This document shows, one piece after another, positions 17,546 through 27,096 of a DNA stretch of 64,000 nt. The stretch lies in assembly GCA_029027825.1 (NCBI GenBank), contig CP093399.1, forward strand, positions 4,712,001-4,776,000, read 5' to 3'. The stretch comes from Rs1 sp029027825. GTDB lineage: Bacteria; Pseudomonadota; Gammaproteobacteria; Pseudomonadales; Balneatricaceae. The translations under genes and the position numbers were made by a program. A model generated the notes under the pieces. The model searched no databases. It worked only from the letters and a program-made list of their open reading frames with translations, and had not been told where the DNA came from. The number at the start of each line of letters is the position of its first letter. The stretch's first letter is position 1.

Positions 17546-18627
17546 AAAATGTCCAGCCAACAGGGCAAACTAATGCCCAGCTTTTAGCGGAAAACCAACG
17601 CTTAAAATCGCAGTTAAATACAATGCTAGTTGAGCAGCCATTTAAGGACGATCGCCTGAAGCAACTGTTAGAGATCCTGCCAGCAGGAGTTGTCGTTATT
17701 AGTAGCTTAGGTATAGTAGATCAATGTAATCCTGCGGCTATTGGGCTGTTAAGTGGTGAGTTATTAGGTCGAAAGTGGCGAGATGTGGTGGCGCAATGTT
17801 TTGCGCCTCAAGCAGATGATGGTCATGAAGTTTCTTTAAAGGATGGCAGGAGGGTATCAATTGAAACCCGTGCTTTATTGGATAACCAGGGGCAATTGGT
17901 GTTATTGACCAATCTAACTGAAACAAGAATTCTACAGGGAAGGCTAGCGCACTCTCAGCGACTGTCTGAGATGGGCAAGATGATGGCTTCGCTGGCGCAC
18001 CAAATTAGGACACCACTGTCTGCAGCTCTTTTGTATACTAGTAATTTGACGCGTGCGGACTTGTCAGTTGAGCAGCGCAGTAAGTTTGCCGGTAAAGTTA
18101 AAAAAAGACTGTTAAATATAGAACAGCAAATCAGTGATATGTTGGTGTTTGCCAGAGGGGAAACGCAGTTAGCAGATACAGTGAGTGTCGAAGCTTTATT
18201 TCAAGATTTAGAAGATGTATTAGACGTTCCTTTGGCGCAGTACGATGCCGATTGTGATATTTCTGCGCATGCTATTGAAGTGGATTTACAATGTAATAAG
18301 GATGTATTGATTGGCGTTATCCTAAATGTTGTGCTTAATGCGCTACAAGCTTGTAAAGAAAACGCCTACATTAAAATTGATGCTAGATTGGTCGGCTCGT
18401 GGCTAGTTATTTCGATTATTGATAATGGTCCCGGTATGGATGCTCAAACACTTGCCAAAGTGCAAGAGCCTTTTTACACCACCAAATCCCATGGTACTGG
18501 CTTAGGTTTGAGTATCGCTCAAGTTGTTGCTAAAGCCCATAATGGGAGGTTCGAAATGGCGTCGGAAGTTGATAAAGGTACGGTTGCTGGTTTTTGGTTA
18601 CCTGTGCTGACTGATAAACTGAATTAG
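17542..18627 (+). CDS. fleS: Flagellar sensor histidine kinase FleS
   Basis: Cytoplasmic-looking kinase without membrane helices (361 residues), partner of FleR. It has a short N-terminal coiled segment, a PAS domain (about 35-130), a dimerisation domain with the phospho-acceptor His in MMASLAHQIRTPLSAAL, and an ATPase domain with NVVLNALQA, IIDNGPGMD and GTGLGLSIAQVVAKAHNG. The GTG start overlaps the end of fleQ by 4 bp, so fleQ and fleS are probably coupled. Confidence 0.92.
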   Translation: MKNVQPTGQTNAQLLAENQRLKSQLNTMLVEQPFKDDRLKQLLEILPAGVVVISSLGIVDQCNPAAIGLLSGELLGRKWRDVVAQCFAPQADDGHEVSLKDGRRVSIETRALLDNQGQLVLLTNLTETRILQGRLAHSQRLSEMGKMMASLAHQIRTPLSAALLYTSNLTRADLSVEQRSKFAGKVKKRLLNIEQQISDMLVFARGETQLADTVSVEALFQDLEDVLDVPLAQYDADCDISAHAIEVDLQCNKDVLIGVILNVVLNALQACKENAYIKIDARLVGSWLVISIIDNGPGMDAQTLAKVQEPFYTTKSHGTGLGLSIAQVVAKAHNGRFEMASEVDKGTVAGFWLPVLTDKLN

Positions 18628-18758
18628 TGGCTTTAGAGTGGGTTAATCGCTGTTGCTAAGTGCTACATGGAAGTAACTGATGCGATTATGCTGAGGTGTT
18701 ATTTAGTCAATAAAGTAAAGTTGTTCGTGTTATTAGGTTGTTGAATGTAGAGGTGAGG

Positions 18759-20171
18759 ATGTCCCATAAAATACTATTAGTAGAAGATGATCCTGATTTA
18801 AGAGAAGCGTTAGTAGATACCTTAGACTTAGCTGGTGTCGATGTAGATTGTGCTCCAGATGGAGAGTCGGCAATTGTTCAATTGAAAAAGAATAATTTTG
18901 ATTTAGTGGTCACTGATGTCAACATGCCAGGAATTGACGGGCATGAGTTATTAAGTTACATAAAAAAGAATCACTTAGGTTTGCCTGTCATCTTGATGAC
19001 TGCATTTGGTCAAGTAGATAAGGCGGTAGCGGCAATGCGCCATGGTGCGGTCGATTATCTGATGAAGCCGTTTGAACCTAAAGTGTTGATTAAAGCAGTT
19101 AAAAAATATACCCATGGCAGTGTCGTGGCGGATGGTAGTGAAACCATTGCTCATTCAGCGAGTAGCCACCAATTATTACAATTAGCTAAGCGGGTCGCCG
19201 TGACCGATTCAACAGTGTTGATTACCGGAGAATCGGGTACTGGAAAAGAAGTGCTGGCTCGCTATATTCACGCTAATTCGCCTAGGGCTAACAAGCCGTT
19301 CATTGCGATTAACTGTGCCGCTATCCCTGAAAACATGCTCGAATCAATGTTGTTTGGGCATGAAAAGGGCGCTTTTACTGGTGCCATCGGTGCCAGTGCT
19401 GGAAAATTTGAACTTGCAAATGGCGGTACTTTATTACTTGATGAAGTCACTGAGATGAGTATTGGCTTGCAGGCTAAGCTATTAAGAGTGCTTCAGGAGC
19501 AAGAAGTTGAGAGGGTTGGCGGGAAAACCGTAATCCCTTTGGATGTGAGAGTGCTGGCTACTACTAATAGAAGCTTGCATGAATATGTGGCAGAGAAAAA
19601 ATTTCGTGAAGACTTGTATTATCGATTGAACGTATTTCCTTTAGAGTGGCTACCATTAAGGGAGCGAGCAGAAGATGTGTTGCCCCTAGCGGCTCAAATT
19701 CTAGCGAAGCACTGTGATAAAATGGCGCGTTCAAGTGTGTTCTTTAGCCACCGAGCTCAACAAGCATTAATTGCCCACCAGTGGCCAGGGAATGTGCGCG
19801 AGCTGGATAATGTTATTCAACGGGCGCTTATTATTCAGCAGGGAAATGAAATTTTCGCAGAAGATCTGCATTTGTCTGCCGGGCCGATACGTCTGAAGGT
19901 CAATAAATTGGCCGAGATTGCGGTGGATATGAAGCCATTGCCAGTTCAAGATGCAGTGATAGGTGCAGAGGAAGACGCGGGGAATTTGGGAAGTGATTTG
20001 CGCCAGCATGAATTTCAAATTATTGTCGATGTGCTTAAAGCTACCAACGGTAGCCGCAAAGAGGCGGCGTTAAAGTTAGACATAAGTCCACGTACTTTGA
20101 GATATAAGCTAGCTAAAATTCGTGAGGCAGGTATTGATTTAGATGCTTTGCTGAAACGTGAGACACGTTAG
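18759..20171 (+). CDS. fleR: Sigma-54-dependent response regulator FleR
   Basis: Activates mid-class flagellar genes after phosphorylation by FleS. The ATG at 18759 (MSHKILLVEDDPDLREAL) follows a strong GAGGTGAGG; a TTG 21 bases earlier is less likely. The 470-residue protein has a receiver domain with phospho-acceptor in VVTDVNMPGIDG, an AAA+ domain with TGESGTGKEVLARYIH and GHEKGAFTGA, and a Fis-type helix-turn-helix (RKEAALKLDISPRTLRYKL). It lies about 130 bp after fleS. Confidence 0.93.
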   Translation: MSHKILLVEDDPDLREALVDTLDLAGVDVDCAPDGESAIVQLKKNNFDLVVTDVNMPGIDGHELLSYIKKNHLGLPVILMTAFGQVDKAVAAMRHGAVDYLMKPFEPKVLIKAVKKYTHGSVVADGSETIAHSASSHQLLQLAKRVAVTDSTVLITGESGTGKEVLARYIHANSPRANKPFIAINCAAIPENMLESMLFGHEKGAFTGAIGASAGKFELANGGTLLLDEVTEMSIGLQAKLLRVLQEQEVERVGGKTVIPLDVRVLATTNRSLHEYVAEKKFREDLYYRLNVFPLEWLPLRERAEDVLPLAAQILAKHCDKMARSSVFFSHRAQQALIAHQWPGNVRELDNVIQRALIIQQGNEIFAEDLHLSAGPIRLKVNKLAEIAVDMKPLPVQDAVIGAEEDAGNLGSDLRQHEFQIIVDVLKATNGSRKEAALKLDISPRTLRYKLAKIREAGIDLDALLKRETR

Positions 20172-20761
20172 ATCGCCTTTGAGTAAATCTCCCACATTCT
20201 TGTAGATAGCCAGCTTATAACCGTGAAAGAGAGCGCAGCTAAAGGTTGGTTCTCGTCAAATATCTGATAGAGGATATAGGCAGTAAGTTATCGACTCTGC
20301 GGGGCGCGCAAAGGAAATAGAGCTCTGCGTTAACCGCTTTTGCCAGGTTGCCTGTAGCCGTCGTCTTAATCACAAATATATCCGTATACCAGGTGTCTGT
20401 GTTACTTGTTCAGAGATCTCCATAGGAGATAGGCTTTTATTTTCGTGGTTATAAAAGTACCTTTGATTACTGGCTTGGCTCACTGGCAAATGCCCAGCGG
20501 GTTTCTCAAAATGTGCACCGTCAGGTTTATACCAATGTCTAATTCAATTCTCTATCCTTTTTTGATATATTCTATAGCTATAATCTAGGGCTGGTTTTAG
20601 CATAAACGTACCGTTATCGTCACTTCAGTTCTTCTACGATTCTAAGTTAGGGTTGCAAAAAATATTTTTTCAGTACTAAATAATCCTGCTTAATTATGGA
20701 AAAAACGGCAGTACAATGCTAAAAATAATCCAAATTTCAAATAAAAATAAGGGCGCAACAA
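20172..20761. other. 590-bp gene-free stretch between fleR and acsA
   Basis: No open frame with coding character is seen. The middle (about 20330-20428) resembles 15859-15946 in several blocks and may be a decayed repeat (family C). The last 100 bp before acsA are AT-rich and probably contain its promoter, but I cannot point to a convincing one. No rho-independent terminator was recognised after fleR. Confidence 0.5.
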
Positions 20762-22717
20762 ATGAGTACCAGAACAGTCTATGAAGTGGATGCAAAATTC
20801 GCTGCTAATGCCGTTGTTGATAAAGCGACATTCCAAAAAATGTATCAACAATCTATCGATGACCCAGACAGTTTTTGGCGTGAGCAGGGCAAGAGAATAG
20901 ACTGGTTTCAGGATTATACGAAAGTCAAAAATTGCTCTTTTGCCCCGGGAAATATTGATATTAAATGGTATGAGGACGGTACGCTGAACGCCTCATATAA
21001 CTGTCTGGATCGTCATCTTGAGCGACGTGGTGATCAAGTCGCTATTATTTGGGAGGCTGATGACCCAGATAAGTCAGAATCTATTACTTACAAACAGCTG
21101 CATGCGCGGGTTTGTAAGTTTGCTAATGCCTTGAAGTTAGAAGGTGTGGAGCAGGGTGATGTGGTGACCTTGTATATGCCAATGATTCCTGAAGCTGCCA
21201 TTGCAATGTTAGCTTGCGCACGTATTGGGGCAGTGCATTCGGTGGTGTTCGGTGGCTTTTCTCCTCAAGCTCTCGCTTCAAGGATCGCAGGTGCAGAATC
21301 TAAACTTGTGGTTACCGCTGATTATTCGCTGCGCGGCGCAAAAGCTATTCCATTAAAGGCTAATGTCGATGCCGCCTTGCAAGACCAAGAGGCAGCGGCT
21401 GTCTGTAAGCGTGTTATCGTGGTTCAGCATGTCGGCGGGTCGGTTGACTGGGATGCAAGTCGTGATCGTTGGTATTCAGAGTTGATCGAGAATGTAAGTG
21501 GAGAGTGCGAGGCTGCAGAGCTACCTGCTGAAGCGCCGCTGTTTATTTTATATACCTCTGGGTCAACGGGAGCGCCGAAAGGATTGAAGCACACCACCGG
21601 TGGCTACATGGTCTATGCAGCGATGACGCATGAGTATGTTTTTGATTACCGAGAAGGTGATATTTATTGGTGCACAGCGGATGTCGGCTGGGTAACTGGG
21701 CATAGCTATATTATTTATGGGCCATTGGCTAATGGTGCGACTACGCTGATGTTTGAAGGAGTACCTAACTACCCTGACAACAGTCGTTTTGGGCGAGTCA
21801 TAGAAAAGCATAAAGTTACCCAGTTCTATACTGCTCCCACTGCGATTCGTGCATTGATGCAGCACGGAGATAATGTGCTAGGTGATGCTGATTTATCGAG
21901 TTTGCGATTATTGGGCTCGGTAGGTGAACCGATAAATCCTGAGGCTTGGGAGTGGTACCACCGAGTAATTGGCAAGGGTAATTGCCCAATTGTTGATACT
22001 TGGTGGCAAACCGAAACTGGCGGTATCATGATTGTACCACTAGCGGGGGTCACTGATGCCAAGCCTGGCTCGGCAACTCAGCCGTTTTTTGGAGTGCAGG
22101 TGGCTCTAATCGATAATGAGGGGGCTATAATTGAAGGCGTGGGCGAAGGTAATTTAGTGATTACTGACTCTTGGCCTGCTCAGGCCCGCTCTATTTGGGG
22201 GGATCATGAGCGTTTTGAGCAAACATATTTCTCCTCTTTTCCCGGGATGTATACCACAGGTGATGGTGCGCGTAGAGATCAAGACGGCGATTACTGGATT
22301 ACCGGTCGAGTCGATGATGTGCTTAATGTATCGGGTCATAGAATGGGTACTGCCGAAATTGAATCGGCGCTAGTCTCTCATAAGGCAGTGGCAGAATCTG
22401 CAGTGGTTGGTTTTCCGCATGATATCAAAGGTCAGGGGATCTACATTTATGTCACCTTGATGTCCGGTTATGAGGCAAGTGATGAGCTACAAGTTGAATT
22501 ACGCACATGGGTGCGTAAGCAAATAGGACCTATCGCAACCCCTGATTTTATTCAGTTCACTCAGGGAATGCCTAAGACACGCTCTGGTAAAATAATGCGC
22601 CGTATTTTGCGAAAAATAGCAGAGGATGATTTTTCAGCACTGGGAGACACCTCGACGCTTGCTGATCCGAGTGTGGTCGATGAGCTGATCGCTAGGCGCT
22701 GTAATCGTAGTGACTAA
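20762..22717 (+). CDS. acsA: Acetyl-CoA synthetase
   Basis: Activates acetate to acetyl-CoA via acetyl-AMP in the cytoplasm. The 651-residue protein is full length. It contains the AMP-binding signature LYTSGSTGAPKGLKHTTGGY, the TWWQTETGG motif, TGDGARRDQDGDYWITGRVDD and the C-terminal MPKTRSGKIMRRIL, whose Lys is the known acetylation-control site. It has its own terminator (22761-22796) and sits between fleSR and fliE, an unusual place for a metabolic gene, with no visible link to motility. Confidence 0.96.
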   Translation: MSTRTVYEVDAKFAANAVVDKATFQKMYQQSIDDPDSFWREQGKRIDWFQDYTKVKNCSFAPGNIDIKWYEDGTLNASYNCLDRHLERRGDQVAIIWEADDPDKSESITYKQLHARVCKFANALKLEGVEQGDVVTLYMPMIPEAAIAMLACARIGAVHSVVFGGFSPQALASRIAGAESKLVVTADYSLRGAKAIPLKANVDAALQDQEAAAVCKRVIVVQHVGGSVDWDASRDRWYSELIENVSGECEAAELPAEAPLFILYTSGSTGAPKGLKHTTGGYMVYAAMTHEYVFDYREGDIYWCTADVGWVTGHSYIIYGPLANGATTLMFEGVPNYPDNSRFGRVIEKHKVTQFYTAPTAIRALMQHGDNVLGDADLSSLRLLGSVGEPINPEAWEWYHRVIGKGNCPIVDTWWQTETGGIMIVPLAGVTDAKPGSATQPFFGVQVALIDNEGAIIEGVGEGNLVITDSWPAQARSIWGDHERFEQTYFSSFPGMYTTGDGARRDQDGDYWITGRVDDVLNVSGHRMGTAEIESALVSHKAVAESAVVGFPHDIKGQGIYIYVTLMSGYEASDELQVELRTWVRKQIGPIATPDFIQFTQGMPKTRSGKIMRRILRKIAEDDFSALGDTSTLADPSVVDELIARRCNRSD

Positions 22718-22760
22718 GCTTAGTTACTGATCATTAACTTAAGGATGTATATCGATCGAT

Positions 22761-22796
22761 AAAATTCAGTGAGCAAATGGCTTACTGAGTTTTATT
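22761..22796 (+). terminator. Hairpin terminator after acsA
   Basis: The arms aaaattcagtgagc (22761-22774) and gcttactgagtttt (22780-22793) pair along 14 positions, two of them G-U, around a 5-base loop. The downstream arm ends in a short T-run. It would separate acsA from the fliE promoter at 22940. Confidence 0.75.
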
Positions 22797-22939
22797 GGTG
22801 TTAGTGTCCACTGAAGAAGTTTGTCGTTAGATCGCTTTCTATATCTATCTCATACTTACAGCTTATGTATTCCCCTCCCTTTGCTTTAAATTTGCTTCGT
22901 AAAGCTTATCTTTATCAAAATATTAATATAAAATAATAC

Positions 22940-22957
22940 TTGGCTCGTTTATTGCTT
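22940..22957 (+). promoter_or_regulatory. Sigma-54 promoter upstream of fliE
   Basis: The sequence ttggctcgtttattgctt has GG and GC separated by exactly 10 bases and a T-rich -12 side, a good match to the sigma-54 consensus. It lies about 155 bp before the fliE ATG and probably drives fliEFGHIJ under FleR/FleQ control. Confidence 0.8.
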
Positions 22958-23095
22958 TTTTATTTCCAAATAGGATAATGATTGTTTTTTGACGCTTATA
23001 GAGCCAAAAAATTGACATTAATAGCTAGAGTGCTAAAATATTTCCAGTATAAATATAGTATCGTCATTTTTTTGTCGATAGCGGGTGGAGTTAAC

Positions 23096-23443
23096 ATGGT
23101 AGAGCGGGCAGATATTAATAGTGTACTGATGCAAATGCGGGCAATTAAAACCCAAGTGCAGCATCAAATTCCAGGTGTCAATTTTTCGCCAGTGGAAGCG
23201 CAAATCCAAGAAGTGCAGAAAGCAGATTTTGGACAATTATTAAAGACCGCTGTTGATAAAGTCAATGAAACTCAATCGGTGTCGAAACAGTTAGCAACCG
23301 CTTATGAAAAAGGTGATCCCAATGTGGAACTCACTCAAGTGATGGTGAGTTTGCAAAAATCTTCTATTGCATTTGAGGCAATGGCACAAGTGCGTAACAG
23401 GTTGGTGAGCGCTTACGAAGATATAATGAAAATGCCGATATAA
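23096..23443 (+). CDS. fliE: Flagellar hook-basal body protein FliE
   Basis: Links the MS ring to the proximal rod and is among the first exported subunits. The ATG at 23096 (MVERADINSVLMQM) is chosen for its GGTGGAG ribosome site and because the product is then 115 residues, usual for FliE; an upstream frame extension of 38 residues has no such support. The C-terminal half (VELTQVMVSLQKSSIAFEAM, then QVRNRLVSAYEDIMKMPI) is the conserved family signature. Confidence 0.95.
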   Translation: MVERADINSVLMQMRAIKTQVQHQIPGVNFSPVEAQIQEVQKADFGQLLKTAVDKVNETQSVSKQLATAYEKGDPNVELTQVMVSLQKSSIAFEAMAQVRNRLVSAYEDIMKMPI

Positions 23444-23522
23444 AAGCACTTTCAGACAATGAGCTAACAGCCGCGATAAGTGGTTATAAATAAAACGCAA
23501 GTTATTAAAAGTTGGGAAGTAA

Positions 23523-25193
23523 ATGGCGAATTCTACTGAAGCGCAAGTAGCTAAAGGGAACATGATGGTCGGCTTTAACAAGCTGTCTTTGATGCGTCAG
23601 CTCGGCTTAATGGTGGGCTTGGCGGCAAGTATCGCTATAGGGTTTGCAATAGTGCTTTGGTCAAAAGCCCCGGATAAACGCGTGCTTTTCTCGAATTTAT
23701 CTTTTGCCGATGCAAATCAGGTTATCGAACAGCTCAAAGTGTACAACATTCCCTACACTTTTGAAGCTGATGGTCGCGCGATTCTTGTGCCTGAAGCAAA
23801 TGTAAGCCAGGCGCGACTGCAGTTAGCGGCTGATGGCATTAGCTTCGATAGGACTGTTGGTTTTGAAATAATGGACAATACTGACAGCCTTGGGTCGAGT
23901 CAGTTTATGGAAAATGCCCGCTATCGACGGGGACTTGAAGGTGAGTTGGCGCGTACTATTTCAAGTTTAGTGTCTGTTAGGCATGCGAGAGTGCACTTAG
24001 CTATCCCCAAAGATTCTGTATTTATGCGTGAGCGTAAAGTGCCTACAGCCTCGGTTTTTGTGGAGCTGTTTTCTGGGCGAAAATTAGATGATAGTCAAGT
24101 AGCAGCCATCGCCAATTTAGTCGCCTCGTCGATCAGTTCATTAAGTGAAAAAAATGTCACTGTTGTCGATCAACGTGGCCGAATGTTAAGTTCTCGTGAG
24201 CGTAATAAGGATTTGTTGCTGGCTGGCAAGCAGCTAGAATATAGTCAAAAAATTGAGCAAGATTTACTGGAAAGCATCAATAGCATTTTGTTGCCAGTGG
24301 TAGGTCAAGGAAAATTTCAAGCTCAAGTCTCGGCCGAAATAGATTTCACCTCAATAGAAAAAACTGAAGAGTTGTATAATTCGGATTTGCCAGCACTGCG
24401 TAGTGAGCAAACGTTAGATGAAAACCGAGTGGGGGCTAAGCCGGCACAAGGAGTGCCTGGTGCGCTATCTAATCAGCCTCCTGGTCCTAGTTCAGTGCCA
24501 GAAGTAGCCAATGGTGGTGGTGCAGGTGGATCCGCAGGTGGCACGGGAAGTAGTCGTAAGCAAGCGACCAAAAATTATGAACTTGATCGCAGTATGTCTT
24601 ATATTAAGCGGCAAATGGGTCGTGTCAGTCGCTTGACAGTCGCTGTGGTTATTGATGATGTGAGTATTGTTGGTGACGATGGGGCGGTTGAAACTCGGCC
24701 TTGGTCAGAGGCTGATATTGAGCGAATTAGAATTATAGTTAAGAGTACCGTCGGTTTTTCTGCGCAGCGCGGCGATGTTGTCAGTATTGTTAATTCCCCT
24801 TTTGTTCCTGAAATAGCAATTATTGATGAAGAAATACCTATTTACATGCAGCCATTTATTTGGGATCTTGCTAAGCAATTAGGTGCCGGCTTGTTTTTGT
24901 TGTTAATGGTGTTCGGTATACTGCGTCCGATTCTAAAAAATCTAGTGTCTACTGGAACACACTCAGCAGGTGCTGGTATGGGTGCTGCTGGTGAAGTGGC
25001 GGCAGAATTAGAAGGTTTGAACGCCGATGAGATTTCAGATGATTCAGTGACTTTCGGAGGTCGCGATGATGGTTTGCTACCGACGCCAAATGAGAGCTTT
25101 GATTATCAAGTAAATTCTGTGAGAAGTATGATTGCTGAAGATCCGGCCAGAGTTGCACAAGCTGTAAAGCAGTGGGTGAAAGAAGATGAGTGA
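23523..25193 (+). CDS. fliF: Flagellar MS-ring protein FliF
   Basis: Forms the inner-membrane MS ring on which the flagellum is built. The 556-residue protein has a first membrane helix (about 33-48) and ring-building domains with ANQVIEQLKVYNIPY and GFEIMDNTDSLGSSQFMENARYRRGLEGEL. A Gly/Pro/Ser-rich loop (about 310-345) and a second membrane helix (about 448-468) follow. The C-terminal tail PARVAQAVKQWVKED binds FliG. Its end overlaps fliG by 8 bp. Confidence 0.97.
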   Translation: MANSTEAQVAKGNMMVGFNKLSLMRQLGLMVGLAASIAIGFAIVLWSKAPDKRVLFSNLSFADANQVIEQLKVYNIPYTFEADGRAILVPEANVSQARLQLAADGISFDRTVGFEIMDNTDSLGSSQFMENARYRRGLEGELARTISSLVSVRHARVHLAIPKDSVFMRERKVPTASVFVELFSGRKLDDSQVAAIANLVASSISSLSEKNVTVVDQRGRMLSSRERNKDLLLAGKQLEYSQKIEQDLLESINSILLPVVGQGKFQAQVSAEIDFTSIEKTEELYNSDLPALRSEQTLDENRVGAKPAQGVPGALSNQPPGPSSVPEVANGGGAGGSAGGTGSSRKQATKNYELDRSMSYIKRQMGRVSRLTVAVVIDDVSIVGDDGAVETRPWSEADIERIRIIVKSTVGFSAQRGDVVSIVNSPFVPEIAIIDEEIPIYMQPFIWDLAKQLGAGLFLLLMVFGILRPILKNLVSTGTHSAGAGMGAAGEVAAELEGLNADEISDDSVTFGGRDDGLLPTPNESFDYQVNSVRSMIAEDPARVAQAVKQWVKEDE

Positions 25194-26190
25194 TGTAGAT
25201 GTTGAATTAACTGATATAGAAAAAGCGGCAATTTTGATGATCAGTTTAGGTGAGGAGGATGCGGCAGAAATATTACGTCATCTTGGGCCTAAAGAAGTGC
25301 AGCAAATAGGTGTAGCTATGTCTAAGCTAGATAATATAGCTCAGACTAGTGTTGAATCAGTTATTTCTGATTTTATGCACTTAGTTAGTGATCAGACAGG
25401 CATCGGCATCCACAACGATAAATATATAAGAAATATGTTGAATCAGGCTCTAGGTAACGAAAAAGCTAAAACCTTGATCGACAGAATTTTGATGAATACC
25501 AATACCTCAGGTTTAGATACATTGCGCTGGATGGAGCCAATACAAGTAGCAGAGCTTATTAGATATGAGCACCCGCAAATCCAAGCGGTGGTTATTTCTT
25601 ATATAGATCCTGATCAGGCGGCAAGTGTTCTGGGTTACTTTGATGATAAAGTACGCTTAGATATTATTTTAAGAATTGCCTCATTAGATCGTATTCAGCC
25701 GGTTGCATTGCAAGAACTAAATGACATGCTAGAGCAACAGTTCAGCGGTGGTAGTAGCCAATCTACAAGAAACCTAGGAGGACTTAAGCAGACCTCTGAT
25801 ATTATGAACTACATTGATTCTACCCTTGAAGAAGAAGTGATGGAGGGTATTAAAGAAGTGGATGAGGGTCTAGCTGATCAGATTTCTGAAATGATGTTCG
25901 TCTTTGAAAACCTTATTGATGTCGACGATAGAGGCATTCAAGTAATGATGCGTGAAATCCAAACGGATCAGTTGGTGATTGCATTAAAAGGTGCAGATAC
26001 CAGCATGCAGGAAAAAATATTCAAGAACATGTCTAAACGTGCTGCAGATCTGCTTCGTGATGAGCTTGAGGCCAAAGGCCCTGTGCGTATGAGCGATGTA
26101 GAAGACGCTCAGAAAGAGATTCTTGCTATCGCTCGTAAATTGGCTGACAGTGGCGAGATTATGCTTGGCGGCGGCGATGATATGGTATAG
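25186..26190 (+). CDS. fliG: Flagellar motor switch protein FliG
   Basis: Switch-complex rotor protein contacting the MS ring with its N-terminal domain and the stators with its C-terminal domain. The 334-residue protein has EKAAILMISLGEEDAAEILRHL at the start, the EHPQ segment (RYEHPQIQAVVISYI) in the middle domain, and the charged torque helix MSKRAADLLRDELEAKGPVR near the end. It overlaps fliF by 8 bp. Confidence 0.97.
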   Translation: MSDVDVELTDIEKAAILMISLGEEDAAEILRHLGPKEVQQIGVAMSKLDNIAQTSVESVISDFMHLVSDQTGIGIHNDKYIRNMLNQALGNEKAKTLIDRILMNTNTSGLDTLRWMEPIQVAELIRYEHPQIQAVVISYIDPDQAASVLGYFDDKVRLDIILRIASLDRIQPVALQELNDMLEQQFSGGSSQSTRNLGGLKQTSDIMNYIDSTLEEEVMEGIKEVDEGLADQISEMMFVFENLIDVDDRGIQVMMREIQTDQLVIALKGADTSMQEKIFKNMSKRAADLLRDELEAKGPVRMSDVEDAQKEILAIARKLADSGEIMLGGGDDMV

Positions 26191-26270
26191 ACAAGTGGAA
26201 GTAGTTCGTCCGGTTTATTGAGCTAATCTAGGCTCCACTTTATACAGTAAATTAAATAGAGATTGTAAGT

Positions 26271-27047
26271 ATGTCTGAAAAGCTGCCAATCAGAATTCGT
26301 TCATCAGAAATGAAAAATGAGGTTCAGTTTGCCACTTGGGTATTGCCTGAAGTGGGGAGCAGCCATGTGATTGGTCTGCATACCAAAGAAGATTCTGTCG
26401 TTGTTGAAGATCCAGATGTAACAGTGCTTGAAGATGAAGTTGATTCCGCGGCGCATATGACATTGGCTGAAATAGAGGTGATTCGCGAGCAGGCCTATGA
26501 AGAAGGTTTTACAAAAGGTCGGGAAGACGGTAAAGTTTTTGGTGAAAAAGAAGGTGAGCAAAAAGGTCTGCAGCAAGGTTTAGAAAAAGCTCAGCAAAAA
26601 ATTACTGATCAGATGGCGCTATTGCAGCTGGCCATTGACTCCCTACAAGATCCCCTTGAGCAGCAACGCCAAAAAATTACCGAATTATTGGTCGAAATGG
26701 TAGAGCATGTATCCGCTGCAGTGATTGATTTTGAGGTTAAAGCAAACCCAGAAATCGTGGTGAAAGCCTTTAGTAAAGCTTTAGAAATACTACCTAAGCA
26801 AGCCGATGAAGTGACTATAAACATCAATCCCGCAGATCGCGACCTAATTGAAGATGCTATATCGAGGAAAAACTCTCATTGGCAAGTTGTGCCCGACGAT
26901 GATATTTCGCAGGGTGGCTGCACGATAAAAACCGGCGCTAGCTTAATCGATTTTCAATTAGATAGCCGCTTTCAAGATGTGGTTGAAGAGCTGTATAAAA
27001 GGCTCGATGAAAGTCCGCTGGATTTACTAGCGGCTGACAATGATTAA
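26271..27047 (+). CDS. fliH: Flagellar export regulator FliH
   Basis: Peripheral stalk-like partner of the export ATPase FliI. The 258-residue protein has a disordered N-terminal part, a helical region with the Gly-spaced repeat YEEGFTKGREDGKVFGEKEG (about 82-101) that is characteristic of FliH, and a C-terminal domain ending in SLIDFQLDSRFQDVVEELYKR. It lies between fliG and fliI in the usual order. Confidence 0.93.
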   Translation: MSEKLPIRIRSSEMKNEVQFATWVLPEVGSSHVIGLHTKEDSVVVEDPDVTVLEDEVDSAAHMTLAEIEVIREQAYEEGFTKGREDGKVFGEKEGEQKGLQQGLEKAQQKITDQMALLQLAIDSLQDPLEQQRQKITELLVEMVEHVSAAVIDFEVKANPEIVVKAFSKALEILPKQADEVTININPADRDLIEDAISRKNSHWQVVPDDDISQGGCTIKTGASLIDFQLDSRFQDVVEELYKRLDESPLDLLAADND

Positions 27048-27096
27048 TTAATCTAGCAAAATTACTGAGTCGGGTTATTGACTGACTCAGGATTGG

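Noticed and set aside
22982..23095. N-terminal extension of FliE by 38 residues
   Set aside because: The extension has no ribosome site and FliE proteins are about 110 residues long; ATG 23096 has a strong site.
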